Positions 48,780 through 57,357 of a DNA stretch of 64,000 nucleotides are shown here, one piece after another. Every line of letters starts with the position of its first letter. The first letter of the stretch is position 1. The translations under genes and the position numbers were made by a program. Below the pieces are notes generated by a model. It did no database searches. It worked only from the letters and a program-made list of their open reading frames with translations, and was not told the origin of the DNA. The stretch covers positions 372,001 to 436,000 of the forward strand of contig JAHBXE010000001.1 of the NCBI GenBank assembly GCA_019636625.1, in the 5' to 3' direction. This DNA is from Phycisphaeraceae bacterium. Its GTDB lineage: Bacteria > Planctomycetota > Phycisphaerae > Phycisphaerales > UBA1924.

Positions 48780-50327
48780 ATGTCCAAGCGTTCCACTGTC
48801 GGTCTCCTCGCTCTTGCCGCCTTGGCCGGTTTGCCGGTCGCGGCCAACGCCCAGATCAAGGGCATTTTCAGCAACGTTGCCGGTGCATCCAACAATGTCG
48901 TTCCAACCGTCGGCGGCGTGTTCAATCCGGGGGTTGGTTCGGCGTCCGCGTTCGACCGGGCGTTCGTCAGCCCGAACGGGTCGTTGTGGATTCTGGGCGC
49001 CCTCAAGGACGATCCGACGGATGACAAGGACATCATCATCGTCGGAACGGGCACGAGCATGGCCGGCGCCGTCACCGTGGCCGTCGAGGACTCTCCGACG
49101 ACGTTTGATCCAACGCGGACGTACGCGATCCTTGACCAGGTCATGGGGATCAACAACGCGGGCCAGTTTTGCTTCACGGCGGATCTTGACGGCGCGACGA
49201 CGGACGATGAGGTTCTCGTGTTGTTTGATGGCGCGAACTTTGTTCCGGTGATCCGTGAAGGTTCTCCCTCGCCGATCGCGGGCCAGAACTTTGGTCTCAC
49301 GATCGATGCGGCTCACATTCTCGCCGATGGCACGGTTCGCTATCGTGCCGCCTTGAGTCCGGCAACGACCAAGTTCATTCTGGGCGAGAGTACGGGGACG
49401 GTGCTGTCTGAAACGGATGTCTCGATTCCGACCGGCCAGCTTGTTGCCCCCGACCAGTCGGTCGACCTGTTCAGCGCCAGCCGCTTTACCTCGTCGAGCA
49501 GCGGCGCGAGCCACATCTGGCACGGCGATCTGAACGGACCGACGACGACGGACCTGGTCATGGTGGTCAACGGTGGCGTGGTCGCGCAGGAAGGCGTGCC
49601 GCTTCCCGGTGGCATCTACCCGGGCGTGAACTTGGTGACGCTGTACGCGGATAACGGCAGCCAGGTCATGTCTCCGAACGGCAATCACTGGGCCTTCCGC
49701 GCCACCATGGCCGACACGATCGATGTCGTCGTCAAGAACGGCGCCCTCGTCGCCAAAACGGACGATCCCATCACGCCCGGCAGCACGGAGCTCTGGGACG
49801 ATGTGGTCTTCTCCGTCACCTTCTTCATGAACGCGGTCAATGACAACGGCGACATGGTCATCGGTGGCGTCACCAACAATCCCGATGTCAACTTCGACGG
49901 CGTCCTCGTGTACCACCCCAACGGCGGCACGCCCGTTGTCCTCGCCCGCGAGGGGGACCCGATTGACCTCGACGGCAACGGATCTTTCGACGATGATGCC
50001 TTCATTGACATCTTCGGCAATGACGATGGTGTCCTCACCAACGATGGCAAGTTTTACTTCGTCGCTTCGATTCAGAACAGCCTGAACGTCTCGACCGGCA
50101 ATGCCTTCCTCGTCATCAACGTGCCGACGCCACCCTCCGGTTGCTACGCCAACTGCGACCAGAGTTCCGGGTCACCCTTGCTCACCGCCAACGACTTCCA
50201 GTGCTTCCTCAACAAGTTCGCGGCCAACGACACCTACGCCAACTGCGACCAAAGCACCGGAACCCCCCTCCTCACCGCCAACGACTTCCAGTGTTTCTTG
50301 AACAAGTTCGCTGCCGGTTGCACGTGA
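48780..50327 (+). CDS. Exported protein with NxxGxxxF repeats and C-terminal dockerin-like pair
   Basis: 515 residues. The signal peptide is MSKRSTVGLLALAALAGLP with cleavage after ANAQ. The body (about residues 20-450) consists of tandem beta units with NxxGxxxF-type motifs: NNAGQFCF, NGNHWAF, NDNGDMVI and NDGKFYF, seen in planctomycete choice-of-anchor proteins. Residues 456-515 are two 30-residue dockerin-like repeats (NCDQS...LLTANDFQCFLNKFAA), which are reported as anchoring or assembly modules in this phylum. Exported; surface location is likely. A strong terminator follows at 50355. The AAGGGAGAG ribosome-binding site supports the ATG at 48780. Confidence 0.82.
   Translation: MSKRSTVGLLALAALAGLPVAANAQIKGIFSNVAGASNNVVPTVGGVFNPGVGSASAFDRAFVSPNGSLWILGALKDDPTDDKDIIIVGTGTSMAGAVTVAVEDSPTTFDPTRTYAILDQVMGINNAGQFCFTADLDGATTDDEVLVLFDGANFVPVIREGSPSPIAGQNFGLTIDAAHILADGTVRYRAALSPATTKFILGESTGTVLSETDVSIPTGQLVAPDQSVDLFSASRFTSSSSGASHIWHGDLNGPTTTDLVMVVNGGVVAQEGVPLPGGIYPGVNLVTLYADNGSQVMSPNGNHWAFRATMADTIDVVVKNGALVAKTDDPITPGSTELWDDVVFSVTFFMNAVNDNGDMVIGGVTNNPDVNFDGVLVYHPNGGTPVVLAREGDPIDLDGNGSFDDDAFIDIFGNDDGVLTNDGKFYFVASIQNSLNVSTGNAFLVINVPTPPSGCYANCDQSSGSPLLTANDFQCFLNKFAANDTYANCDQSTGTPLLTANDFQCFLNKFAAGCT
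50145..50324 (+). repeat. Tandem 90-bp direct repeat encoding the dockerin-like units
   Basis: Copies at 50145-50234 and 50235-50324 encode two nearly identical 30-residue units starting YANCDQS; only a handful of residues differ. The bases in the core LLTANDFQCFLNKFA differ mainly at third codon positions, so the second copy is conserved at protein level and is not a very recent duplication. Confidence 0.8.
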
Positions 50328-50354
50328 GCCGCAGCCCTTGATTGGGAATCGATC

Positions 50355-50395
50355 GCCGGCCGTCCGATTCGGACGGCCGGCTTGTTTTTCTGTTT
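50355..50395 (+). terminator. Intrinsic terminator after the dockerin-bearing gene
   Basis: A GC-rich 11-bp perfect stem (50355-50365 with 50371-50381) and a T-rich tail (50382-50395, including five consecutive T) lie 27 bp after the stop codon. It is the best intrinsic terminator in the window. Confidence 0.85.
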
Positions 50396-50416
50396 CAACG
50401 ATCTCGGGTCGCCGCT

Positions 50417-51286
50417 TCAACTCCCCATCGTCACTGCCAGCGCACCCGCCAACTTTGCATTCCCACGCACCAGCGCCAGGTTCGCCCGCAGCGTGGCCCC
50501 CCCAGATACCTCATGCAATGCCGCCAGAAGCCGCGGCGTCACATTCCTCCCGTCCGCTCCCCCAACTCGCTTCTCGGCTTCCGCGATCCATCGATCCCAA
50601 TCACGCCGAGCAATCTCGTCCGACTCTGCGATCGGATTCGCAACGAGTATGCCTCGACCCGTCCTCCGCAGTTCAGCCGCCAAGTACCGCGCCAACTCGC
50701 CCTCGTCCCCAAAGACTGCATCCACGCTGCATCCTCCATCGCGCAGGTAGAACGCGGGGAACCGCTCAGTCCGAAACCCAACCACCGGCACGCCCAGCGT
50801 CTCCAGCACTTCCCGGGTCGCTGTCACATCCAGCAGGGACTTGACGCCGCTCGCCACCACCGCGACGGGGAATCTCGCCAGCGCTGCCAGGTCCGACGAC
50901 ACATCCCACCGCTCGCCGTATCCCTTGTGCACTCCCCCGATCCCGCCCGTTGCAAACACGCGGACCCCGGCCGCGGCACACAGCTCCATCGTCGCGCTCA
51001 CCGTCGTCGCTCCGTGCTGTCCCCGATGCATCAGGACGCCCATGTTCGCCGAGTTGGCCTTTTCGATGTGCTCTTCAAGCAGCACCTCGTTCAGTTCGTT
51101 GAAGTCCATGCCCACCACGCCGCGACCGTGGAAGATTCCGACAAAGGCCGGCATCGCGCCCGCTTCCCGCACGATTTCCGAGAGTTCGCGGGCCAGCCGC
51201 TCGCCCTGCCCCCGGGGCACTCCGTGCACGAGCAGCGTCGTTTCAAGCCCGACCGCGTTCAGACCCGCTCGATTGATCATCTCCAT
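50417..51286 (-). CDS. psuG: Pseudouridine-5'-phosphate glycosidase PsuG
   Basis: 289 residues. The enzyme reversibly forms ribose 5-phosphate plus uracil from pseudouridine 5'-phosphate. Family segments are ETTLLVHGVPRGQG, GATTVSATMEL, VFATGGIGGVHKGYG and VPVVGFRTERFPAFYLR; the conserved lysine that forms the Schiff base lies in ASGVKSLLD. No psuK kinase or nucleoside transporter gene is adjacent. The ATG at 51286 was preferred because ACCGTA (51292-51297) read on the minus strand gives TACCGT-like TACGGT 5 bp upstream; an ATG at 51304 is an alternative. Divergent from the M28 peptidase gene. Confidence 0.9.
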   Translation of the reverse strand: MEMINRAGLNAVGLETTLLVHGVPRGQGERLARELSEIVREAGAMPAFVGIFHGRGVVGMDFNELNEVLLEEHIEKANSANMGVLMHRGQHGATTVSATMELCAAAGVRVFATGGIGGVHKGYGERWDVSSDLAALARFPVAVVASGVKSLLDVTATREVLETLGVPVVGFRTERFPAFYLRDGGCSVDAVFGDEGELARYLAAELRRTGRGILVANPIAESDEIARRDWDRWIAEAEKRVGGADGRNVTPRLLAALHEVSGGATLRANLALVRGNAKLAGALAVTMGS

Positions 51287-51291
51287 GCCAC

Positions 51292-51342
51292 ACCGTAGCC
51301 GCATCCCCGTCGCGTCGCGGTTGCATCCACACCCGCTATTCT
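51292..51342. promoter_or_regulatory. Divergent -10 elements of psuG and the M28 peptidase
   Basis: TACGGT on the minus strand (51292-51297) and TATTCT on the plus strand (51337-51342) lie 5 and 6 bp from the start codons of psuG and the peptidase. Neither gene has a Shine-Dalgarno sequence. Confidence 0.5.
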
Positions 51343-51348
51343 CCCGGC

Positions 51349-53466
51349 ATGCTGATCACCGTTGCCTTGGCCGTGTCCGCCCTCGCTCAGCCGTCGTTCC
51401 CCTCAAGCGCCTACCCGGATCAGCTCACCAATGCCTACATCCGCTACGAAGCCCAACTGCAGGCCGTGCCCACGCGAGACAGCCTGCTGGCGTGGCACCA
51501 GTTGCTCGGTTCGGAGCCGCACATCGCCGGTACGCCGGGCGATCTGCGGACCATCGAACGCCTGTCCAAGGCGTTCGCCGACATGGGGCTGGATGTGCAG
51601 CGTCACGAGTTCTGGGCGCTCCTCGCCATGCCTATCTCGGCTTCCATCCAGGTTGTCTCTCCCGATCGGATCGATCTCGCCGTAAAGGAGGACATGCTCC
51701 CCGAGGATGAGTTCAGCGGCCACCCGGACCAGATGATCGGCTGGAACGCCTATTCCGGGTCCGGCGATGTCACGGCGAACGTGGTTTACGCCAACTACGG
51801 CTCCAAGGCCGACTTTCAGCGCCTGGCCGAACTCGGCGTCGACTGCACGGGCAAGATCGTCGTGTGCCGATACGGCGGCAACTACCGCGGCTACAAGGCG
51901 AAGTTCGCGGAGGAGGCAGGGGCCGCCGGCGTGATCATTTACTCGGACCCGGCCGATTCCGGCTTCGTGAAGGGCCCGGCCTATCCGGAAGGTGGCTACG
52001 CCAACTCCACATGCATCGAGCGCGGCTCGCTCAGCACGCTCGGCTACAACGGCGATCCGCTCACCCCGGGCTGGGAAGCCACCAAGGATGCGCCGCGCCT
52101 GGATGTGAATGACGTCGCGCTGCCTCGGATCCCTGTGCAGCCGGTCGGGTGGGCCGCGGCCGAGCAAGTCCTGAAGCGGATGGGCGGTGAGCCTGTTCCT
52201 GAGGGATGGAAGGGGGGGCTTCCGATTGAGTACCGCGTGACCGGCGGGCCGGACCTGCGCGTACGGCTCAAGGTCCAGCAAGAGCGGCGCATCATCCCTA
52301 CGGCGAACGTCATCGCCACGCTCAAGGGCTCCACCATGCCCGACGAGTGGATGATCATCGGGTGCCATCACGATGCGTGGAACTGCGGCGCGGCCGATCC
52401 GCTGGCGGGCACCATCGCGCTGATGGAAGCCGCCAAGGCGTTCGCCGAACTCGCCGCCAAGGGCGCTCGACCCAGCCGCTCGATCATCTTCGCGGCCTGG
52501 GGCGCGGAAGAGTTCGGGATCATCGGGAGCAGCGAGTGGGTCGAGGCCAATCGCGATGAACTGATTCGGAAGGCGGTCGCTTACATCAACCTCGACATGG
52601 CCAGCATGGGCCCGGACTTCAACGCAAGTACCACGCCATCGCTGCGCCGACTGATCGTTGAATGCGCCAAGACCACGCCGCAGCCTCGTGACAACTCCAC
52701 GACCGTGTTCCAAGCCTGGCTGGCACGCGGCGAGGATCCGCTGTTCCCCGGGCAGCCGAGGTTCGGCGACATGGGCGGCGGGTCCGACCATGTCGGCTTC
52801 CTGTGCCACATCGTCATGCCCTGTACCAGTCTGGGCGGTGGGGGATCCAAGGGGACGTCGTACCACTCGACGTACGACACCCTTCCGTGGTACTGGAAGG
52901 TCGTCGGCGATGACTACGAGCCGGCGCTGATGACCACACGGATGACGATCGGCGTTGCCGCGCGGGTTGCTTCTTCACCCATCATCCCACTCGAACTCGC
53001 CCGGTATGGCCCGGAGATCCGCCGACAACTGACGGACCTGACCCGGCGAGGAAAGGCGAACGGCATGCTCGCAAGCTCTGAGTCCGACATCGCTTCGAGC
53101 TTTGCTTCCCTCGCCGAGGCGTCGCTCCGGTTCGAAGAGCGGGCGAAAGAGGTTCAGACGCGGCTCGCCGTGGAAGTCGCTAAAGGTGCGCCGCGCGGGC
53201 TCGACGCGATCAATCGCGCCATTCTCCGCGCCGAACGCGCCTGGCGAAGCGAAGAAGGCATCCCCGGCCGCCCATGGTTCCAAAGCCTTCTCGCCGCCAG
53301 CGATGAAGACTCCGGTTACGCCTCTTGGCCGCTGCCGGGACTGAGGTACTGCATCGAGCGAAAGAACGCCGATCTTCTTGCGGAACAGATCGAGAAGTAC
53401 CACGCGGTCTTCCGGGAACTGAGGCGTGCGCTCGATGACATCGAGTCGGCGCTGTCGAAGGAGTGA
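51349..53466 (+). CDS. Exported M28 family peptidase (glutamate carboxypeptidase II-like)
   Basis: 705 residues. A short signal peptide (MLITVALAVSALAQ) is followed by a PA-like domain, the M28 catalytic domain and a C-terminal transferrin-receptor-like dimerisation domain, the layout of glutamate carboxypeptidase II. Zinc ligands are His340 or His341 (CHHDAW), Asp in GAADPLAG, Glu-Glu in GAEEFG, Asp in YINLDMA and His in YHSTYDT. Periplasmic; probably removes C-terminal acidic residues from peptides, though specificity is inferred. TATTCT (51337-51342) lies 6 bp before the ATG, suggesting a leaderless message despite the exported product. Confidence 0.88.
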   Translation: MLITVALAVSALAQPSFPSSAYPDQLTNAYIRYEAQLQAVPTRDSLLAWHQLLGSEPHIAGTPGDLRTIERLSKAFADMGLDVQRHEFWALLAMPISASIQVVSPDRIDLAVKEDMLPEDEFSGHPDQMIGWNAYSGSGDVTANVVYANYGSKADFQRLAELGVDCTGKIVVCRYGGNYRGYKAKFAEEAGAAGVIIYSDPADSGFVKGPAYPEGGYANSTCIERGSLSTLGYNGDPLTPGWEATKDAPRLDVNDVALPRIPVQPVGWAAAEQVLKRMGGEPVPEGWKGGLPIEYRVTGGPDLRVRLKVQQERRIIPTANVIATLKGSTMPDEWMIIGCHHDAWNCGAADPLAGTIALMEAAKAFAELAAKGARPSRSIIFAAWGAEEFGIIGSSEWVEANRDELIRKAVAYINLDMASMGPDFNASTTPSLRRLIVECAKTTPQPRDNSTTVFQAWLARGEDPLFPGQPRFGDMGGGSDHVGFLCHIVMPCTSLGGGGSKGTSYHSTYDTLPWYWKVVGDDYEPALMTTRMTIGVAARVASSPIIPLELARYGPEIRRQLTDLTRRGKANGMLASSESDIASSFASLAEASLRFEERAKEVQTRLAVEVAKGAPRGLDAINRAILRAERAWRSEEGIPGRPWFQSLLAASDEDSGYASWPLPGLRYCIERKNADLLAEQIEKYHAVFRELRRALDDIESALSKE

Positions 53467-53503
53467 GCCGCAGCGCAGGCCGCATTTATTCCACAAAGCA
53501 ACA

Positions 53504-53525
53504 AGCCCCCGCTTTCGCGAGGGCT
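53504..53525 (-). terminator. Intrinsic terminator of the HU gene
   Basis: On the minus strand a 9-bp stem (one G-T pair) closes on a GAAA tetraloop: AGCCCTCGC then GAAA then GCGGGGGCT, followed by TTGTTGCTTTG. It lies about 50 bp after the HU stop codon. It also lies between two convergent genes and may act for the M28 gene too. Confidence 0.8.
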
Positions 53526-53577
53526 CGTGGATCTCTCACTCTCTTTGACCTGACAAGCAGGCGTGGAACGCCGCGGC

Positions 53578-53958
53578 TTAGACCATGGCCTTCAGGGCCT
53601 TGAGGGCCCGGATCTTGAGCTGGGTCGAAGCGGGCTTGGCCTTGAACATCTTCTCCTGCTTGGTGAAGGGGTCGATCCCCTTGCGGGCAGGCTGGGCCGG
53701 CTTGTACTTGGCGGTGACCTTCATGAGGCCGGGAACCTGGAACACCTTGGGCTTGTCCTGCGACGGCTTGGCGAGGTCAACGGACATGACCTTGCCCAGC
53801 GCCTCGAACACCGCCACCACCTGCTTGCGGTGAATGCCCGTCTGCTCGCTGAGGACCTTGTAGACCTCACCCTTGCTGCGCGGCTTGCTCGCCGGAGACA
53901 GCTTCGGGGCCTTGAACGCGGGGGCGGACTTCGTGCTCTTCGACTTCGACTTGACCAT
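53578..53958 (-). CDS. HU-family DNA-binding protein with basic N-terminal tail
   Basis: 126 residues. A Lys/Ser/Pro-rich tail (residues 1-30) precedes the HU/IHF core: KGEVYKVLSEQTGIHRKQVVAVFEAL is the helical dimerisation region in two pieces, VPGLMKVTAKYKPA leads into the DNA-binding arm, and a basic C-terminal tail ends the protein. HU proteins bend and compact DNA; the extra tail may add non-specific DNA contact. A GGAGGG ribosome-binding site precedes the ATG. A promoter-like pair at 54013-54040 and a hairpin in the leader (53982-54002) suggest regulation at this gene. Ends in an intrinsic terminator. Confidence 0.9.
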   Translation of the reverse strand: MVKSKSKSTKSAPAFKAPKLSPASKPRSKGEVYKVLSEQTGIHRKQVVAVFEALGKVMSVDLAKPSQDKPKVFQVPGLMKVTAKYKPAQPARKGIDPFTKQEKMFKAKPASTQLKIRALKALKAMV

Positions 53959-53981
53959 TGGGTCCCTCCAAAAGGTGCTTT

Positions 53982-54002
53982 TTCCCGCGGAAAATGCGGG
54001 AA
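53982..54002 (-). promoter_or_regulatory. Hairpin in the HU 5' leader
   Basis: TTCCCGC (53982-53988) pairs with GCGGGAA (53996-54002), a 7-bp stem with a 7-base loop, in the leader between the predicted promoter and the HU ribosome-binding site. No U-tract follows, so it is unlikely to be an attenuator; a role in message stability is possible. Confidence 0.4.
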
Positions 54003-54012
54003 TCGGGCCATG

Positions 54013-54040
54013 TTGTAACGCCCCGGGTCCCGGTTGGCAA
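54013..54040 (-). promoter_or_regulatory. Predicted promoter of the HU gene
   Basis: On the minus strand TTGCCA (54035-54040) and TTACAA (54013-54018) are separated by 16 bp. The inferred start near 54007 gives a leader of about 50 bases containing a small hairpin. Confidence 0.45.
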
Positions 54041-54080
54041 GTCCCGGGGGCCGCAATTCTTCGGTTTTTTCGCTCGTTTT

Positions 54081-54866
54081 TCAGGAATTGACCGACGCCG
54101 CAGCCAGTTCCAGCACCATCATCGAGTGATCCGACAGACCCTGCTCCCGCTCGTTATGCGAGTACCAGCAAGCCTTTACGCGCGGCGAGAGCGCCCGCGA
54201 CACCAGCGCATGGTCGATGCGAAACCCCTTTCCTTCATGGCTGAACCACGAATATTCCCGGAGGCTGGAATTCGCCCGTCTCCACGCATCCTCATACCCC
54301 ATCGAGGCCAACTCCCCCAGCAGACGGGTGCATGAGAATGTCGCGCCCTCTTCATCGAGGTAGTGGCGGCCCGCGTTCAGGTCGCCAATCAGGATGCACC
54401 CACCATCCCGGTTCCTTCTCGCCGCTTCCACCGCCGCCCGGAACACGGACTCCCGCCCTGCTCCCGGGGTTCCATTCATGCCGTCCGGCGGCACGTGCAC
54501 ACCAATCACCGTCAGTTGCAGATCCGGAACCCACGCCTCCACCATCCGCCGCTTCTGTGCCTTGCGATGAGACGCAAGGCCGGCAGGCCCCCCGCCACCC
54601 AGTCCCATGAATCCTTCATCTCCACCGGCAATCCGGATCGAGTGCCGCGACGCAACGAGGACGCCGTTGCTGTTTCGCCCGGGGTCTGTGTCGTGCTGAT
54701 GCCGCAGCCCATGGTCCGCCAGCACGCCGCGAATCTGTCCGCCCGTGTGCTTGCGCCACTCGGTGAGCACCACGACGTCTGCCCGATGCTCAAGGAGCGA
54801 CAGCGTGATCTCCGGCATTCGCCGAGATCCGCCTCCGTGTCGCAGGTTCCAGGTCAGGATCTTCAT
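54081..54866 (-). CDS. Endonuclease/exonuclease/phosphatase family protein
   Basis: 261 residues of the EEP superfamily (exodeoxyribonuclease III and relatives). Visible motifs: WN at residues 6-7, catalytic Glu36 in LTEW, GDLNAG at 161-166, IDHALVS and the C-terminal SDH at 245-247. The enzyme could act on apurinic DNA, a phosphodiester or a phospholipid; the short length and HGGGSRR near the N-terminus point to an ExoIII-like nuclease without the long insertions of phosphatases. No signal peptide. It lies upstream of HU on the same strand, with 122 bp between. No Shine-Dalgarno sequence or clear -10 is evident. Confidence 0.8.
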   Translation of the reverse strand: MKILTWNLRHGGGSRRMPEITLSLLEHRADVVVLTEWRKHTGGQIRGVLADHGLRHQHDTDPGRNSNGVLVASRHSIRIAGGDEGFMGLGGGGPAGLASHRKAQKRRMVEAWVPDLQLTVIGVHVPPDGMNGTPGAGRESVFRAAVEAARRNRDGGCILIGDLNAGRHYLDEEGATFSCTRLLGELASMGYEDAWRRANSSLREYSWFSHEGKGFRIDHALVSRALSPRVKACWYSHNEREQGLSDHSMMVLELAAASVNS

Positions 54867-54952
54867 CAGCCGCCCGAACGAAGGTGGTCCTCAGACTCCA
54901 AGTGGCGATCCGGGAACGTCCCGGTGCGCCACGACCGCTACCGTATCACCGC

Positions 54953-55936
54953 ATGCCCCGCCCCATCATCACCATCGCTCGGCAACTTCCCGGCCGAATT
55001 GAACTTCCCTCCGTCAACGGCCAACCCATCGACGCGGAGTTTCGCATCGGCGGGCAGGACGCTCTTCCGCGAGAGCGACTTTTCGAACTGGCCCGCGGGA
55101 GCACGATCCTCATCACCTGGGTCTCCGAAAGGGTCGATGCCGCCCTGCTCGACGCGGCGGGTCCCGAACTCAAAGCGGTCTGCAACTTCGCCGTCGGCGT
55201 GGACAACATCGACCTCGCCGCCTGCCGCGCCCGCGGGATCAAGGTCACCAACACGCCGGATGCAGTGACGGAGGGCACCGCCGACATGGCGTGGACCCTC
55301 CTGCTCGCCGTTGCGCGACGATTGATCCCCGCCGATCGCTTCGCCCGGTCGCCGGAGTATCCGAGACGAGGCCCGCTCGGGCCGACCGAGTTCGTGGGCT
55401 TGGACCTGACGGGTCGGACGCTGCTCATCGTCGGGGCCGGTCGGATCGGGCGGGCCGTCGCGCTCCGATCGATCGGTTGGGGCATGCGGGTGCTCTATGT
55501 CGCACGCACGCGCCACTGGGACTTTGAGTTGGCTCCCTTGGCCGCGCGCCGCGTTTCCCTTGAAGAGGGCTTGCGGGAGGCCGATGCGGTGAGCATTCAC
55601 ACGCCTCTTACTCCCGAAACTCGCCACCTCATCGGTGAGCGGCAACTCGCCCTGATGAAGCCCACGGCGATTCTCGTCAACACGGCCCGTGGTCCGATCG
55701 TCGATGAGGCCGCGTTGGTTCGGGCGCTGAAGGACAAGCGCCTCTATGGCGCTGGTCTCGATGTCTTTGAGCATGAGCCGAAGGTTCATCCCGACCTTCT
55801 CACGCTCGACAACGCCGTGCTCACGCCGCATATCGGCTCCGCCGCCGCTCGCTACCGGGAGGCCATGACCGAGATGGTGCTCGCCAACGCCGCGGCGGTT
55901 CTCGCCGGGCTTCCCCCGCCGAATCCCGTCGTGTGA
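54953..55936 (+). CDS. D-isomer-specific 2-hydroxyacid dehydrogenase
   Basis: 327 residues, NAD(P)-binding oxidoreductase of the glyoxylate/hydroxypyruvate reductase (GhrB) type. The dinucleotide-binding motif is GAGRIG at 161-166; the catalytic residues are Arg246 (NTARGPIVD), Glu275 (DVFEHEP) and His293 (LTPHIGSA). The substrate cannot be read from sequence but glyoxylate, hydroxypyruvate or D-lactate are candidates. The ATG at 54953 gives the common N-terminus; TACCGT at 54939-54944 lies 8 bp upstream and no Shine-Dalgarno sequence is present. It is divergent from the EEP nuclease gene. Confidence 0.88.
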   Translation: MPRPIITIARQLPGRIELPSVNGQPIDAEFRIGGQDALPRERLFELARGSTILITWVSERVDAALLDAAGPELKAVCNFAVGVDNIDLAACRARGIKVTNTPDAVTEGTADMAWTLLLAVARRLIPADRFARSPEYPRRGPLGPTEFVGLDLTGRTLLIVGAGRIGRAVALRSIGWGMRVLYVARTRHWDFELAPLAARRVSLEEGLREADAVSIHTPLTPETRHLIGERQLALMKPTAILVNTARGPIVDEAALVRALKDKRLYGAGLDVFEHEPKVHPDLLTLDNAVLTPHIGSAAARYREAMTEMVLANAAAVLAGLPPPNPVV

Positions 55937-56001
55937 TGCAACCGCTTTGCGGACGGGCGGCGTGGCCGGATCGGGTGATCTGTGTCGCCACGGCGAATCG
56001 G

Positions 56002-57357
56002 CTACTTCGGCTCCCAGGTGGCGAAGAGAGTGTCTGAGTCCAGTCGCCAGACCAAACCCTGCAGTTCCTGCTCGGCCGTGGGCTCCACCAGTTCCCAGCC
56101 TCTTCGGCCCGATCGAACGGTCGGCAGGAGATTGGTGAATACGCCCCGGAGGTCCGCATCCAGTCGGTCGTTCCCCGCGGCGGGCCTGACCGCGATGCCG
56201 ACTTCGAGCCCGGGCTTGACCAGCATCCAATCTCCGATTCGTGGCAAGATCCGTTCGAGAAAGGGGGCCACCCGCCGTTCCCAGCGGGTGCGAACGGACT
56301 CGAACTCTGTCGGGCCCAGCGCCTGGTACGTGTCCAGCCCGAAGTTCAGCCACGCGCCGGCGTCGGGCCTCAGGGCCACGACCCAGGCGTCCTTCGGGCG
56401 GTCGCCGATGGCCTCGGGCCATGTGGACTCGCTGATGGCCGCGGCGCGAAGCGTGCCGGGCGCTTCGGCCCGTGATGACCACGTTGTCCGCAGGGAGAGC
56501 ATCCTGGCGCCTGCCTCGGGCGCGCCGATAAGGCGCCCATGAAGCATGACCGCTCGGTCGTTGGCGATCCGCCACGCGTGCACCAGGCGATCCAGACCGC
56601 CGCCATCAAACTCATCCGGCACGCCGCGGCGGAGGGCGTTGAGATCGACGAACGCCTCCAGCACCGACGTCCCGCGGGCATCACTGATCGCCCGACGGTG
56701 CTCTCCCCATGCCCCGCCCCGGCTGCGACCCGGGTACTTCTCGATCGTGCCGCGCCCGAAGGCCACGATCAGCGAACCCGGGCGTGACACCCAGGCGACA
56801 TCACGCCACGGTTCGTCCGCTGACGAAAGCCCGCCCGTGGCGCCGTCGCCCAGTCGCAGGGCGGTTCGTTGCCTTGGCGAGCGGTCCAGTGATGAGTCCC
56901 GCGTCAGGCCGGCCTCGATGGCTGCCAGCAGCCGATCGTGCCCGCCCTCATCGCGAGAGGCGAAGACTTCGATGACGGCCCCGAACTTGGACGGGCGCAC
57001 GATGCGCTCGGATAGCCGAGGTCCGCGCTTGATGTCCTTCGACTCCCCTTCGAGTTCCAGAAGGCATGCACGCCACGGTGCGCTCCCCAGCGCCCGGGCT
57101 CGGAGCAACTCGTTGGCGACCGCGGAGCCGTTCTCGACCATGACCACGTTCGAGACCAGGCCTCGGACCGCCGCGGCGACCAGGGCCCGGGCGCGGTTCG
57201 CCTCGGCACCGAGCGAGGTTCCGTCGAAAGCGATGTACGCGACCGACGAGTCCGGGACGGCCCAGATCATGTCGGGCTTTGGCGGCTGGGCCACCACCGG
57301 CCGAACCAGCGCGGCGGCGAGCACAGCCCCGAAGGTCCAGAGAGCCATCCGGATCAC
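56002..57357 (-). CDS. Exported protein of unknown function, DUF3352-like, smaller member of a pair
   Basis: 451 residues. The N-terminus is a signal peptide (MALWTFGAVLAAALVRPVVAQ). The body resembles the larger upstream protein in layout: an alpha/beta pattern with short motifs such as VAWVSRPGSLIVAFGRGTI and TWPEAIGDRPKDAWVVALRPDAG (in two pieces). I do not recognise an enzyme motif. The GTG start at 57357 overlaps the upstream stop as GTGA, with GAAGG 8 bp upstream; an ATG at 57348 is an alternative. The two genes are probably coupled and their products may act together in the periplasm or outer layers. Confidence 0.65.
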   Translation of the reverse strand: MIRMALWTFGAVLAAALVRPVVAQPPKPDMIWAVPDSSVAYIAFDGTSLGAEANRARALVAAAVRGLVSNVVMVENGSAVANELLRARALGSAPWRACLLELEGESKDIKRGPRLSERIVRPSKFGAVIEVFASRDEGGHDRLLAAIEAGLTRDSSLDRSPRQRTALRLGDGATGGLSSADEPWRDVAWVSRPGSLIVAFGRGTIEKYPGRSRGGAWGEHRRAISDARGTSVLEAFVDLNALRRGVPDEFDGGGLDRLVHAWRIANDRAVMLHGRLIGAPEAGARMLSLRTTWSSRAEAPGTLRAAAISESTWPEAIGDRPKDAWVVALRPDAGAWLNFGLDTYQALGPTEFESVRTRWERRVAPFLERILPRIGDWMLVKPGLEVGIAVRPAAGNDRLDADLRGVFTNLLPTVRSGRRGWELVEPTAEQELQGLVWRLDSDTLFATWEPK

